Shown here: piece after piece, positions 16,153 through 25,093 of the stretch
How the letters are laid out: every line of letters begins with the position of its first letter
How positions within the stretch are numbered: the stretch's first letter is position 1
Source of the DNA: G965198795 sp965198795
Lineage (GTDB): Bacteria; Pseudomonadota; Alphaproteobacteria; Rhodospirillales; Casp-alpha2
Direction of reading: 5' to 3'
NCBI GenBank assembly: GCA_965198795.1
Contig: OZ240674.1
Coordinates: 1,674,001-1,738,000 of the forward strand
Length of the DNA: 64,000 nt
The notes under the pieces: model-generated
What the model saw: the letters and a program-made list of their open reading frames with translations, nothing else
The model's database searches: none
What the model was told of the DNA's origin: nothing
Made by a program: the position numbers and the translations under genes

Positions 16153-17049
16153 CGCGGCGTGTTCATTTAAGTGATCCACGTCATGGCGCGGGCGAGGCGT
16201 AAGAACGCCTTGAAGGATGTGATTGTTTTCCCCCATCGCAAGGCGATGCGCCGGATGCGTTCGATCCTGTTGCGGAAACACTCGGCCAGACGGCGTTCCT
16301 TGTAGAGCGCCTGATCAATCGGATAGTTCTCTGTCCGGGCCGGGTTCCGCTTGATCCGCGCGCTTACCCCCGGTTCGCAGGCGGTGAAGCTGCGCGGATG
16401 ACCGCCACCGCGCGTCATAGGCGGCGCCGGTGATGACGTGACCAACGCCTTCGAGGCCCGTGATTAAGTCCCGCGCCTGGGGCGCGCCGCCCCGCTGGCC
16501 CGGCGTGATTAGCCCGGCGTGACTGCCCCGGCGTGATTTCCAAGCGGAGCGGCTGGCCGGGCGCATCCACGGCGGGCCGGGCGCATCGGCGGCGGCATGG
16601 GCTTTGGTTGCCGGACCGCCCCTGGATCACCCGATGGCGCCAGCTTCAAGCCCCCTTTCGAAAGGCGGCGCCGGCGTGAACCGTTGAGGTCGCGGCGCCG
16701 GTCGGCACGTATTCGAAGTCCGGGTCCCTGGCCAACGCCTTGAAAAGAACCTGCCGAACCCCGGCCCGCGCCCAGCGCCGGAACCGCGTGTGGACCGGTT
16801 TCCAATGGCCAGGTTCCGGCGGCGGGTCCCGCCATGGCGCGGCCCCCGGGCCAACCAAGGAACGGCGTCAACGAAAAGCCGGGGGTCATTCCCGGTCCTG
16901 CCCCGTTCACCCGCTTCGCCCGCTGTCAGATGCGCGATCTGCGGCCATTGCGCGCCTGTCAATGGTCTTGTGCTTGAGACCGCCCCTGCTGTTTGCGATC
17001 TCGAATCAGAAATCCGCCCGCGCGGAACCCCCCTGAATGAACACGCCGC
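16152..17049 (-). mobile_element. Decayed IS5-family (IS427-like) insertion sequence
   Basis: About 0.9 kb bounded by near-identical inverted ends: GCGGCGTGTTCATT at 16155-16168 and its complement at 17036-17049, each next to TA. On the minus strand IS5 transposase pieces appear in order but in different frames: DPRLFVDAVPWLARG, WKPVHTRFRRWARAGV, ARDPDFEYV, GVGHVITGAAYDA, and a C-terminal DQALYKERRLAECFRNRIER with MTWIT at the end. At least three frameshifts separate them, so no active transposase can be made. The right end abuts the rpmG stop codon and the left end abuts the IS630 element. Confidence 0.75.
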
Positions 17050-17226
17050 CTAGGCGTGACCCTTCATTTTTTCTTCCTTGAAGACAACGTGCTTGCGCGC
17101 GACCGGGTCGTATTTGCGGAATTGGAGTTTCTCCGTCGAATTCCGGGGGTTCTTCTTGGTTACGTAGAAGTAACCCGTCTCGGCGGTGCTCATCATCTTC
17201 ACAAGGATCGTCGCTGACTTGGCCAT
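17050..17226 (-). CDS. rpmG: 50S ribosomal protein L33
   Basis: A 58-aa protein: MAKSATILVKMMSTAETGY, then FYVTKKNPRNSTEKLQFRKY and DPVARKHVVFKE. This is the zinc-free L33 type lacking the CxxC pairs, normal for alphaproteobacteria. Family members usually end around EAKIK; this one ends KMKGHA, and its TAG stop lies exactly where the decayed IS5 element begins, so the last residues or the stop may have been altered by that insertion. It heads the minus-strand side of a region normally adjacent to rnr/topA. Confidence 0.93.
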   Translation of the reverse strand: MAKSATILVKMMSTAETGYFYVTKKNPRNSTEKLQFRKYDPVARKHVVFKEEKMKGHA

Positions 17227-17374
17227 GGGAAACCCTTATCACTTTTTGCCCGGTACACGCAGGGCGATGTTCCCGAAGGCGCGAACATAATGCCGAAGAC
17301 GGGGTTGTCAAGGAAAAGGCGGCTGGGTTTTTCCGCGCGATTGTTCACAGGCCGTCGCGCCGGGTTCACCGGGT

Positions 17375-18940
17375 TCAATTCGTGAGCGGCGTAACTTCCG
17401 CCGTGTCGGCGCCCGAACCGAGGGCGCGTCTGAAGAGACTGTCATCGGCGAGCAGTTTGGTGGCGACTTCCATATCCGCCTCATCCGAGTGAGGCTCCGG
17501 CGGGCATGCCCGCCGTAACTTCGCGCGCTGCTCGCCCGCATCCGGCGCGGGGCGCGGTGCCTCCAGGGTTGCCGGCGCCGCACGTTCGCCGTTCCGGCCC
17601 AGCGAGGCGGGATGCCCCGTCCCGGCGGCGGCTGAAGACGTGCAAACCTCGGGATGAACGCCCAGGCCGTGTAAAACAGAGCCGCCTGGCGTCACAAGAT
17701 GGGACCATGTCATTGTCAACTCGCCCTCATTCGGCATGGAAACAACGGTCTGCACGGTTCCTTTGCCGAAGGAAGAGGTCCCGACGACGACAGCGCGATT
17801 TCGGTCCTGCAGGGCCGCGGCGACGATCTCGGCCGCCGACGCGGATTTACCGTCAACCAGCACAACCAGGGGAACTCCCTCCAAGACGTCTGCGCCGTCC
17901 GCCTGATAATGATGAATGCTGTCCGGATGACGGCCCATGGTCGAGACGATATTGCCCTGGGCGATGAACAGGTTGGCGAACTGGATGGATTGGCGCAACA
18001 AACCGCCTGGGTTGCCGCGTAAATCCAACACCGCGCCTTTGAAATCCGACGACCGCCCTCTTATCAAGCGCGAAATCTTATCCGCCGCGCTAATGGCGGT
18101 GTTTTGATTGAAGCTGGAAATCTTGATCAACAACACATCGTCGTGGACTTTCAAATTCACGGTCGCCGGGACAATGTGGCGGCGGCGGATGGTTTTGACG
18201 AACGGCTCCGACAGACCACGCCTCACCGTCAACGCCACATCGGAATTCCGCCGGCCGCGCAACAGACCGATCATGGCCCGGACGGAAAGTCCCGCCAGGG
18301 GCGTCTCATCGATCTTCAAGATCAAATCGCCGATCCGTAAACCCGCTTCATCCGCCGGCGCCGCCGGCGTCACTTTTGTCAGCCGGGCCCCTGATCGGGA
18401 TTTTGCCAACCGGACGCCAATGCCGCCGAAACCGTCCCTGCGTTCGCGGTGGCGTTTCGCTTCCTCCCGGCCGGCGTAGCGCGTGTAGGTATCCAGTTTC
18501 GAAATGATGCCGTCGAACACGGCCTCATAAAGCTTCTCCGATTGAGAGCGGTGGATTTCAGGGAACCAGCGCCGCGCCGCGGCCGTGATCCTGGCGGTCA
18601 GCTCGGCCCACGCCTGGGGGGTGTCTTCCGCGGGCAGCGGAAAATGGGACTTCACTTCGCCTTGTCCCAGAAGGACGAAGGAGTCGTCGCCCTTCAACAC
18701 CGTCAAATCCGGATCAATGGCGCCTAAACCCCGTACCCCTTCAAAGGCCAAGTCAGGTAAATTGACGGGTGTGATGTAGCGTTCCTGGACCGTGCTCAAA
18801 CCCGCCGCGAAGACTTTCGCCGCCGCTTCGGGAAAGTCATGCTCCGCCGCCTGGTATGATTTCGTTGAGCCGCAAGCGGCCAACACCAGCGCGCAGACGG
18901 CCAGCGTGACAAACCGGCATATCCGCGATGCCCCCGACAT
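17375..18940 (-). CDS. S41-family C-terminal processing peptidase, lipoprotein
   Basis: A 521-aa protein. The N-terminus is a lipoprotein signal with lipobox LAAC (C23), so it is probably anchored in the inner or outer membrane facing the periplasm. A PDZ domain lies at about 165-245 (FGGIGVRL, AGLRIGDLILKIDE). The S41 core (270-420) has LDLRGNPGGLL, a catalytic serine in GKSASAAE (S368) and a lysine in SSFGKGTVQ (K393) at the 25-residue spacing of Prc/CtpA. The last 100 residues are low-complexity and charged. Substrates are unknown. It follows rnr by 47 bp on the same strand. Confidence 0.9.
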   Translation of the reverse strand: MSGASRICRFVTLAVCALVLAACGSTKSYQAAEHDFPEAAAKVFAAGLSTVQERYITPVNLPDLAFEGVRGLGAIDPDLTVLKGDDSFVLLGQGEVKSHFPLPAEDTPQAWAELTARITAAARRWFPEIHRSQSEKLYEAVFDGIISKLDTYTRYAGREEAKRHRERRDGFGGIGVRLAKSRSGARLTKVTPAAPADEAGLRIGDLILKIDETPLAGLSVRAMIGLLRGRRNSDVALTVRRGLSEPFVKTIRRRHIVPATVNLKVHDDVLLIKISSFNQNTAISAADKISRLIRGRSSDFKGAVLDLRGNPGGLLRQSIQFANLFIAQGNIVSTMGRHPDSIHHYQADGADVLEGVPLVVLVDGKSASAAEIVAAALQDRNRAVVVGTSSFGKGTVQTVVSMPNEGELTMTWSHLVTPGGSVLHGLGVHPEVCTSSAAAGTGHPASLGRNGERAAPATLEAPRPAPDAGEQRAKLRRACPPEPHSDEADMEVATKLLADDSLFRRALGSGADTAEVTPLTN

Positions 18941-18987
18941 AACCGGAGTGTGCGGTATTTTTCCCTTGGGGTCACGCGGGAAATTTT

Positions 18988-21285
18988 TTATCGGCCGCGC
19001 CTTTCCCGGCGCCGTGACGCGCGACTCTTCTTACCCTTGGCGGGTAATTTGCCTGTTTTGGGGCGTCCCTTGGCCGTCCGGCGGCCGGTGCGGCGTGAGT
19101 TTCCCGGTTGTCCGTCATCGCCTTCAAGCAATTGAAAGATCAGTCCGCCCGCCAGCGGACGCGCTTCCATCAAGATCACGTCTACCGCGTCGCCGAGGGT
19201 GAATATCCAGCCCCGGCGCGACCCTATCAGGCGCTGACGCCGTTCGTCGTGATCGTAATAGTCTTCCGGCAGCGAGCGGATGGGGATCAGGCCATCGGCC
19301 CCTGTTTCATCCAGGGTGATGAAGAGACCGAAGCGGGTCACGCCCGTAATCGTTCCGGCGAAAGCCGTTCCCTCTCGATCCGCCAGGAACGAAGCGGTGA
19401 AACGGTCGATGGCGTTACGTTCCGCCACTTGAGCGCGGCGCTCGGTTTGCGAGATATGCCGGCCGAGTTCCAAAAAATTCTGGGGGTCTTTCGGCAATCC
19501 CCCGGCGCCCAGGTCATAGCCCGATATCAGCGCGCGATGGACAAGGAGGTCCGAATAACGCCGAATGGGCGAGGTGAAGTGGCAATACCGCCGAAGCGCC
19601 AGGCCAAAATGGCCGATATTGTCCGAATTGTATTCCGCCTGGGACTGGCTGCGGAGTATCATTTGATTGACCATGGCCGCGTGCGGCGTCCCGGCCACCT
19701 GGGTGAGTATGCCGTTGAACTGGCGGGGGCTGGTCACCTGGCCTTTGTTGAAGGCGATGCCGAGGGTGGCGAGAAAATCCGATAAGCTCTCGATTTTCTC
19801 CGCCGACGGCTGGTCGTGGATGCGGTACATGGCCGGCATTTTTTTTGCTTCCAGCGCTTCCGCCGCCGCCACGTTGGCCGTCACCATGAATTCTTCGACC
19901 AGTTTATGGCTGTCCAGCCGCTCGCGCATGCGTATGCCGGCCACTTGACCATCCCCGTCCACCACCACCTGACGCTCCGCCAGGTCCAGGTCCAGCGTTT
20001 GCCGGGACACGCGGTGCTTCAAAAGCGCATTGTAGGCGCCATAGAGCGGCTTCAAGACGGGCTCGGCCAGTGTCTCCGTCATGTCGTCGGGTTGGCCGTC
20101 GATGGCGGCTTGGACCTGCTCATAGGTCAAACGCGCGGCGGACTTCATAAGGCCACGGACGAAACGGTGGCGCCTCAACCCGCCCGCGCTGTCAATCCAC
20201 ATCCGGCACGCCATGCAGGGACGTTCCTCCCTGGGCCGAAGCGAGCACCAGCCATTCGACAAAGCCTCCGGCAACATCGGCGCCACGCGGTCTGGAAAGT
20301 AGACGCTGTTGCCCCGTTTACAGGCTTCCTTGTCCAGGGCGTCGCCGGGCCGGACGTAATGAGCCACGTCGGCGATGGCGACGATCAGGCGCCAGCCGCC
20401 GGGATTTTCCGGATCGTCGTCGGGTTCCGCGAAGACCGCGTCATCGAAATCGCGCGCATCCGCCCCGTCGATTGTGACGAGCGGGATATCGCGCAAGTCC
20501 GTTCGCCCGCCCAGGGGAGCGGGACCGGCCTTTTCGGCCTGGGCGGCGGCGGCGTTTGGAAAATCCAGCGGGATGTCTTGTTCCAACATGGAAATCAGGC
20601 TGACAGCCCTGGGATTGTTGGTGGATCCGAGGCGCTCAACGACCTTCGCTTGTTTAAGGCCCAAGCGCCGGCCCGGCGTGATTTCCGCGCGCACCAATTC
20701 TCCCGATTTCGCGTCCATGCTGTCGGCGGGGTGAACGGCCAGGTCGGATTTTACCCGTTTGTCCGTGGGTTCGATCCGTCCGCCGCCGGTTGCAGGGTTC
20801 CCCGCCGCTTTACGGTAAACGCCCAAGATGGCCGAGGGACCCGGGGAGAGCTTTCGGATGGGCTTCGCTCGATAACCCCGCGAGCGGCGCTCCAAGCGCG
20901 CCAGAACCTTGTCTCCAGGGCCGAGAGCGGGTTGTCCATGACGTCCGGGCGCCATTTCGATCTGGGGAGGCGGATTGCCGGCGCCGCCATCCCGGATATC
21001 TGGGCGCGCCATCAGAACGCCGTCTTCCGTGACGGTCGTGCAGGTCAATACGGCGACCTCCGGCAGGACGTCCCCGCCGCCGAACCGCCTGCCCCGGTCC
21101 CGGCGAAGCGTCCCGTCGGACTCCAGTTCTTTCAATAGAGCCCTAAGCCCGGTCTTTTGATCCGCGTCCAGGCCGAAGGCCCGGGCCAATTCCCGTTTGC
21201 CCACATGACTTGAGCTTTGCTCGATGAACCGAACGATTTCCTCGCGGCTGGGAAAGGGAACTTTTTTACGGGGCGGACGCGCCAC
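18988..21285 (-). CDS. rnr: Ribonuclease R
   Basis: A 765-aa RNB-family 3'-5' exoribonuclease that degrades structured RNA. It has an N-terminal winged helix (REEIVRFIEQSSSHVGKREL), cold-shock domains, and the RNB catalytic block with IDGADARDFDDAVFAEPDDD holding the metal aspartates. The S1 domain (FAGTITGVTRFGLFI) comes next, then a basic tail rich in R and K. The start is GTG at 21285, immediately after the topA TAA with no gap, so translation is coupled to topA. Confidence 0.96.
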   Translation of the reverse strand: MARPPRKKVPFPSREEIVRFIEQSSSHVGKRELARAFGLDADQKTGLRALLKELESDGTLRRDRGRRFGGGDVLPEVAVLTCTTVTEDGVLMARPDIRDGGAGNPPPQIEMAPGRHGQPALGPGDKVLARLERRSRGYRAKPIRKLSPGPSAILGVYRKAAGNPATGGGRIEPTDKRVKSDLAVHPADSMDAKSGELVRAEITPGRRLGLKQAKVVERLGSTNNPRAVSLISMLEQDIPLDFPNAAAAQAEKAGPAPLGGRTDLRDIPLVTIDGADARDFDDAVFAEPDDDPENPGGWRLIVAIADVAHYVRPGDALDKEACKRGNSVYFPDRVAPMLPEALSNGWCSLRPREERPCMACRMWIDSAGGLRRHRFVRGLMKSAARLTYEQVQAAIDGQPDDMTETLAEPVLKPLYGAYNALLKHRVSRQTLDLDLAERQVVVDGDGQVAGIRMRERLDSHKLVEEFMVTANVAAAEALEAKKMPAMYRIHDQPSAEKIESLSDFLATLGIAFNKGQVTSPRQFNGILTQVAGTPHAAMVNQMILRSQSQAEYNSDNIGHFGLALRRYCHFTSPIRRYSDLLVHRALISGYDLGAGGLPKDPQNFLELGRHISQTERRAQVAERNAIDRFTASFLADREGTAFAGTITGVTRFGLFITLDETGADGLIPIRSLPEDYYDHDERRQRLIGSRRGWIFTLGDAVDVILMEARPLAGGLIFQLLEGDDGQPGNSRRTGRRTAKGRPKTGKLPAKGKKSRASRRRERRGR

Positions 21286-23895
21286 TTACGAGGCTTTCTT
21301 CTTGACCGGGTCTTTTTTGGCGGGCGCCTTTTTCCTCGCCGCGGGTTTCTTGGCGGCGGACTTGGTTCCTGCTTTGGCGTCAATCAGCGCGATCGCCTCT
21401 TCCAGCGTCAGGGCGTCCTTGTCCGCCCCTTTGGGCAGGCTCGCCATGGTGCGTCCATGCTGAACGTATGGCCCCCAGCGTCCGGCCTTCAACTGGACCG
21501 GTTTCTTGTCCTTCGGGTGCTCGCCCAGTTCCTTCGGCGGATTTTTTCTGGGTTTTTCGGCAATCAGGTGGACCGCGCGGTTGAGGCCGATGGTCAGGAC
21601 GTCGTCGCCGCTTTTCAAGCTTACGTAAGTCGCGCCCAGTTTTACATAAGGGCCAAACCGGCCGACGCCGGCCTGGATCATCTCGCCCGTTTCCGGGTCG
21701 GGGCCGACGTCGCGGGGCAACTCAAGAAGCTTCAGCGCTTCCTCCAGCGTGATTTCCGCCGGCGACTGGGTTTTGGTGAGTGACGCGCGTTTCGGCTTCA
21801 GTTTCTTCGGCTTTTTCCTGCCTTCCGCGGGTAATTCCTCCTCTTCGCCCAATTGCGCGTAATAGCCGTAAGGCCCCTTCCGGATGGAGACGTCTTTGGA
21901 AGTCGCCGGATCGGCGCCCAGATGACGCGGGAAGATTGCGCCGCCCGCATCTTGGTCGCCGTCCTGGCCGGGAACGGCCAGGGGCCGGGTGAATTTACAG
22001 TCTGGATAGTTAGAACAACCGATAAAGGCGCCGAACTTGCCCAGCTTCAGGGACAAGCGTCCATCGCCGCCGCAGACCCGGCAGACACGCGGGTCCGGCT
22101 TGCCTTTTTCATCGGGAAAGAAGTGCGGGCCCAAGACGCCGTCCAACGTGTCCAGCACATGGCTCACCCGCAGGTCCCTGGTTTCGTCAACGGCGGCGCT
22201 GAAGGCTTTCCAGAAATCCTGGAGCACCGCTTTCCAATCGAGCTTGCCGTCGGAAATCTGATCCAGTTGTTCTTCCAGGGACGCGGTGAAGTCATATTCC
22301 ACATAGCGCGTGAAGAAGCTGGAGAGAAACGTGGTCACCAACCGGCCCCGGTCTTCGGGAACAAAACGGCGTTTGTCCAGGATGACGTAGTTCCGGTCTT
22401 GCAACACGCTTAGGATGGAGGCGTAGGTGGATGGGCGGCCAATGCCCAATTCTTCCAGCTTTTTGACAAGCGATGCTTCGGAATAGCGGGGCGGCGGCTG
22501 GGTGAAGTGTTGTTCCGCAGCGACTTCCTGACGGCTGACGCTTTCGCCTTCTTTGACGCCGGGAAGGATGCGGAGCTTGTCCTCGTCATCACCTTGTTCG
22601 TCCCGGCCCTCCTGATACAGCCTCAAGAAGCCGTCGAAGGCGATGACGGAACCGGTGGCGCGGAGGATGGTTCCGCCTGATTGAGCCGCCAGATCGATGG
22701 CCGCCTGGTCGAGCACGGCTGCTTCCATCTGGCTGGCGACGGTGCGTTTCCAGATCAGCTCATAGAGTTTGAATTGTTCCTCCGGCAGGATATTCCGGAG
22801 AGCGCCAGGCGTGCGTTTGATATTGGTCGGGCGAATGGCCTCGTGCGCTTCCTGGGCGTTTTTCGCTTTCGTTTTGTAGACCCGGGGGCTATCGGGCAGG
22901 TACTTGGCGCCGAAGTCTTCGCCGATCAAATCGCGCGCCTGGCCGATGGCTTCACCAGCCATGGAGACTCCATCGGTTCGCATGTAGGTGATCAGGCCCA
23001 CCGTCTCGCCGCCCAGTGTGACGCCTTCATAGAGCTTCTGCGCCACCTGCATGGCGCGTTTAGCGCTGAAATAGAGTTTTCGAGCGGCTTCTTGCTGGAG
23101 GGTGGAGGTTGTAAAGGGGGGCGCTGGATTACGCCGCGTCTTTTTTCGCTCGACGGATTTGACGGTAAAGACGCCAGCCTCGACGGACGCCTTGGCGCGC
23201 ATGGCCTCGGACTCCGAGCCCAGCGCCATCTTATCCAGCTTCTCGCCGTCCAGATGCGTCAGCAAGGCGGTCAGCTTGTGCCCGCCCCCGGCGGCGAAGG
23301 TTCCCTTGATGGACCAATACTCGCGGGCCTTGAATGCCTCGACCTCGGCTTCCCGCTCGCAAATCAGGCGAAGCGCCACGGACTGTACGCGGCCGGCCGA
23401 GCGCGAACCCGGTAATTTCCGCCATAGCACGGGCGACAGGGTGAAGCCCACCAGATAATCCAGCGCGCGCCTCGCGAGGTAGGCGGACACCAGTTCCTGG
23501 TTGAGGCCGCGCGGATGGTCAAAAGCTTCCAGAATGGCGTTCTTGGTAATTTCGTTGAACACCACACGTTTGACTTCGACGTCTTTCAAGAGACGCTTTT
23601 TTCCAAGCACTTCCTGAACGTGCCAACTGATGGCTTCGCCCTCGCGGTCCGGGTCGGTCGCCAGATAAAGTTTATCCGCGCCCTTGACCGCGTCGGCGAT
23701 GGCTTTGATCTGCTTTTGCGATTTTGCGTCGACTTCCCATTCCATGGAGAAGCCTTCGTCCGGATTGACGGACCCATCCTTGGACGGCAAGTCGCGAATG
23801 TGGCCGTAACTGGCCAGCACAGTGAAACCCTCGCCGAGATATTTGTTGATCGTCTTGGCCTTTGCCGGGCTTTCGACGACGACCACGCTCGTCAT
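21286..23895 (-). CDS. topA: DNA topoisomerase I
   Basis: An 869-aa type IA topoisomerase that relaxes negative supercoils. The TOPRIM domain starts VVVESPAKAKTINKYLG with the acidic DPDREGEAI. The catalytic tyrosine is in GLITYMRTDGVSM. A C4 zinc finger (CRVCGGDGRL, then GCSNYPDCKF) and several C-terminal repeats follow, and the protein ends in a lysine/alanine-rich tail (AAKKPAARKKAPAKKDPVKK) common in alphaproteobacterial TopA. It lies 31 bp after dprA and directly abuts rnr. Confidence 0.97.
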   Translation of the reverse strand: MTSVVVVESPAKAKTINKYLGEGFTVLASYGHIRDLPSKDGSVNPDEGFSMEWEVDAKSQKQIKAIADAVKGADKLYLATDPDREGEAISWHVQEVLGKKRLLKDVEVKRVVFNEITKNAILEAFDHPRGLNQELVSAYLARRALDYLVGFTLSPVLWRKLPGSRSAGRVQSVALRLICEREAEVEAFKAREYWSIKGTFAAGGGHKLTALLTHLDGEKLDKMALGSESEAMRAKASVEAGVFTVKSVERKKTRRNPAPPFTTSTLQQEAARKLYFSAKRAMQVAQKLYEGVTLGGETVGLITYMRTDGVSMAGEAIGQARDLIGEDFGAKYLPDSPRVYKTKAKNAQEAHEAIRPTNIKRTPGALRNILPEEQFKLYELIWKRTVASQMEAAVLDQAAIDLAAQSGGTILRATGSVIAFDGFLRLYQEGRDEQGDDEDKLRILPGVKEGESVSRQEVAAEQHFTQPPPRYSEASLVKKLEELGIGRPSTYASILSVLQDRNYVILDKRRFVPEDRGRLVTTFLSSFFTRYVEYDFTASLEEQLDQISDGKLDWKAVLQDFWKAFSAAVDETRDLRVSHVLDTLDGVLGPHFFPDEKGKPDPRVCRVCGGDGRLSLKLGKFGAFIGCSNYPDCKFTRPLAVPGQDGDQDAGGAIFPRHLGADPATSKDVSIRKGPYGYYAQLGEEEELPAEGRKKPKKLKPKRASLTKTQSPAEITLEEALKLLELPRDVGPDPETGEMIQAGVGRFGPYVKLGATYVSLKSGDDVLTIGLNRAVHLIAEKPRKNPPKELGEHPKDKKPVQLKAGRWGPYVQHGRTMASLPKGADKDALTLEEAIALIDAKAGTKSAAKKPAARKKAPAKKDPVKKKAS

Positions 23896-23926
23896 GACGG
23901 TTCGTGACCCCTATGCCTTTTACGCT

Positions 23927-25051
23927 TCAATCGATCAGCGAAACGGCGTTTCCGGGATGGCGTTCGAGGCGTCCCGCGAGCTCCATTTCCAGCAACACCG
24001 TGCTAACCACGGCTGGGGAGAATTGGCAATTGCGCACCAGTTCGTCAACCGTTACCGGCGTTGGACTGAGCAAGGAATTGATCAGGCGCCGCTCCTCATC
24101 GATTGCCTCACCGGGGATTGAGGTGGGGGGAACAGGTTTAAATATCAATGGATTATGTTCCTTCAAAGTGGGTGAAATTTGGCTCAAGGCGCCGATAATA
24201 TCGTCGACGCCTTCCGTCAACTGCGCGCCGTCCCGGATCAGTTTGTTGGTTCCTTTTGAACGCGGATCAAGCGGGGATCCGGGCACGGCGAATACATCGC
24301 GGCCCTGTTCGGCGGCCAAGCGGGCGGTGATCAGCGAGCCTGATTTAAGACTCGCCTCAATGACCGCCACCCCCCGGCTGACGCCGGAAATGATTCGGTT
24401 TCGGCGGGGAAAGTGGCGGGCCTGGGGGCTGGTGCCCGGCGCGGTTTCCGACACAAGCGCGCCTGCGGTTTTTAATGTTTCATAGAGCGCTTCGTTTTCC
24501 GGCGGATAAACGACGTCCACGCCGCCGCCCAGGATGGCGATGGTGCCGCTTTTCAACGCCCCTTCGTGGGCGGCGGTGTCGATGCCCCGCGCCATTCCGG
24601 ACACCACCAAATAGCCGAAGGCGCCCAACTCCTCCGCCAGCCGCCGGGCGATCTTGCGGCCGTTGAGGGACGCGTTCCTCGCTCCCACCACGGCGACGGC
24701 CTTTTTGCGAAGTAAGTGGACGTTGCCCAGCACCGTCAGCAGCGGCGGCGGATCTTCTATATGGCCCAGCAAGGGAGGATAGTCGGGCTCGCCCCAGGCA
24801 ATAAACCGCCCGCCCAGTTGGTCCAGAATCCGCCATTCCCGCTCCGCCGCGCGTTTGGAGGGGATGCGCAGTTTCCCCGCCCGCCCGCCTTTCTGGGCCA
24901 GGGATGGCAGGGAGTCCAAAGCCGCGCCGGCTGATCCGAATCGCTCAAGCAACCGGAAGAACGTCACCGGACCAACATTCTCGGACCGAATAAGCCGCAA
25001 CCAGTCCAACTTCTCCGTTTGGGGAAGCGGGGCGGCTTCCGATGTGCTCAC
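23927..25051 (-). CDS. dprA: DNA-processing protein DprA (Smf)
   Basis: A 374-aa protein that loads RecA on incoming single-stranded DNA. The Rossmann-like core has VAVVGARNASLNGRKIA, VVSGMARGIDTAAHEGAL, TIAILGGGVDVVYPPEN and SGVSRGVAVIEASLKSGSL. An N-terminal SAM-like part and a C-terminal winged helix (LLSPTPVTVDELVRNCQFS) complete the DprA architecture. The start is GTG at 25051 with GAGGAGAG upstream. It is followed by topA, a conserved pairing. Its presence does not by itself show natural competence. Confidence 0.95.
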   Translation of the reverse strand: MSTSEAAPLPQTEKLDWLRLIRSENVGPVTFFRLLERFGSAGAALDSLPSLAQKGGRAGKLRIPSKRAAEREWRILDQLGGRFIAWGEPDYPPLLGHIEDPPPLLTVLGNVHLLRKKAVAVVGARNASLNGRKIARRLAEELGAFGYLVVSGMARGIDTAAHEGALKSGTIAILGGGVDVVYPPENEALYETLKTAGALVSETAPGTSPQARHFPRRNRIISGVSRGVAVIEASLKSGSLITARLAAEQGRDVFAVPGSPLDPRSKGTNKLIRDGAQLTEGVDDIIGALSQISPTLKEHNPLIFKPVPPTSIPGEAIDEERRLINSLLSPTPVTVDELVRNCQFSPAVVSTVLLEMELAGRLERHPGNAVSLID

Positions 25052-25093
25052 TTGAATCTCTCCTCGACCATCCCAAGGGAGAGTATGAAAGCG

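Noticed and set aside
15101..17049. Composite transposon formed by the two IS elements
   Set aside because: The elements are of different families and adjacent with no cargo, so this is two independent insertions.
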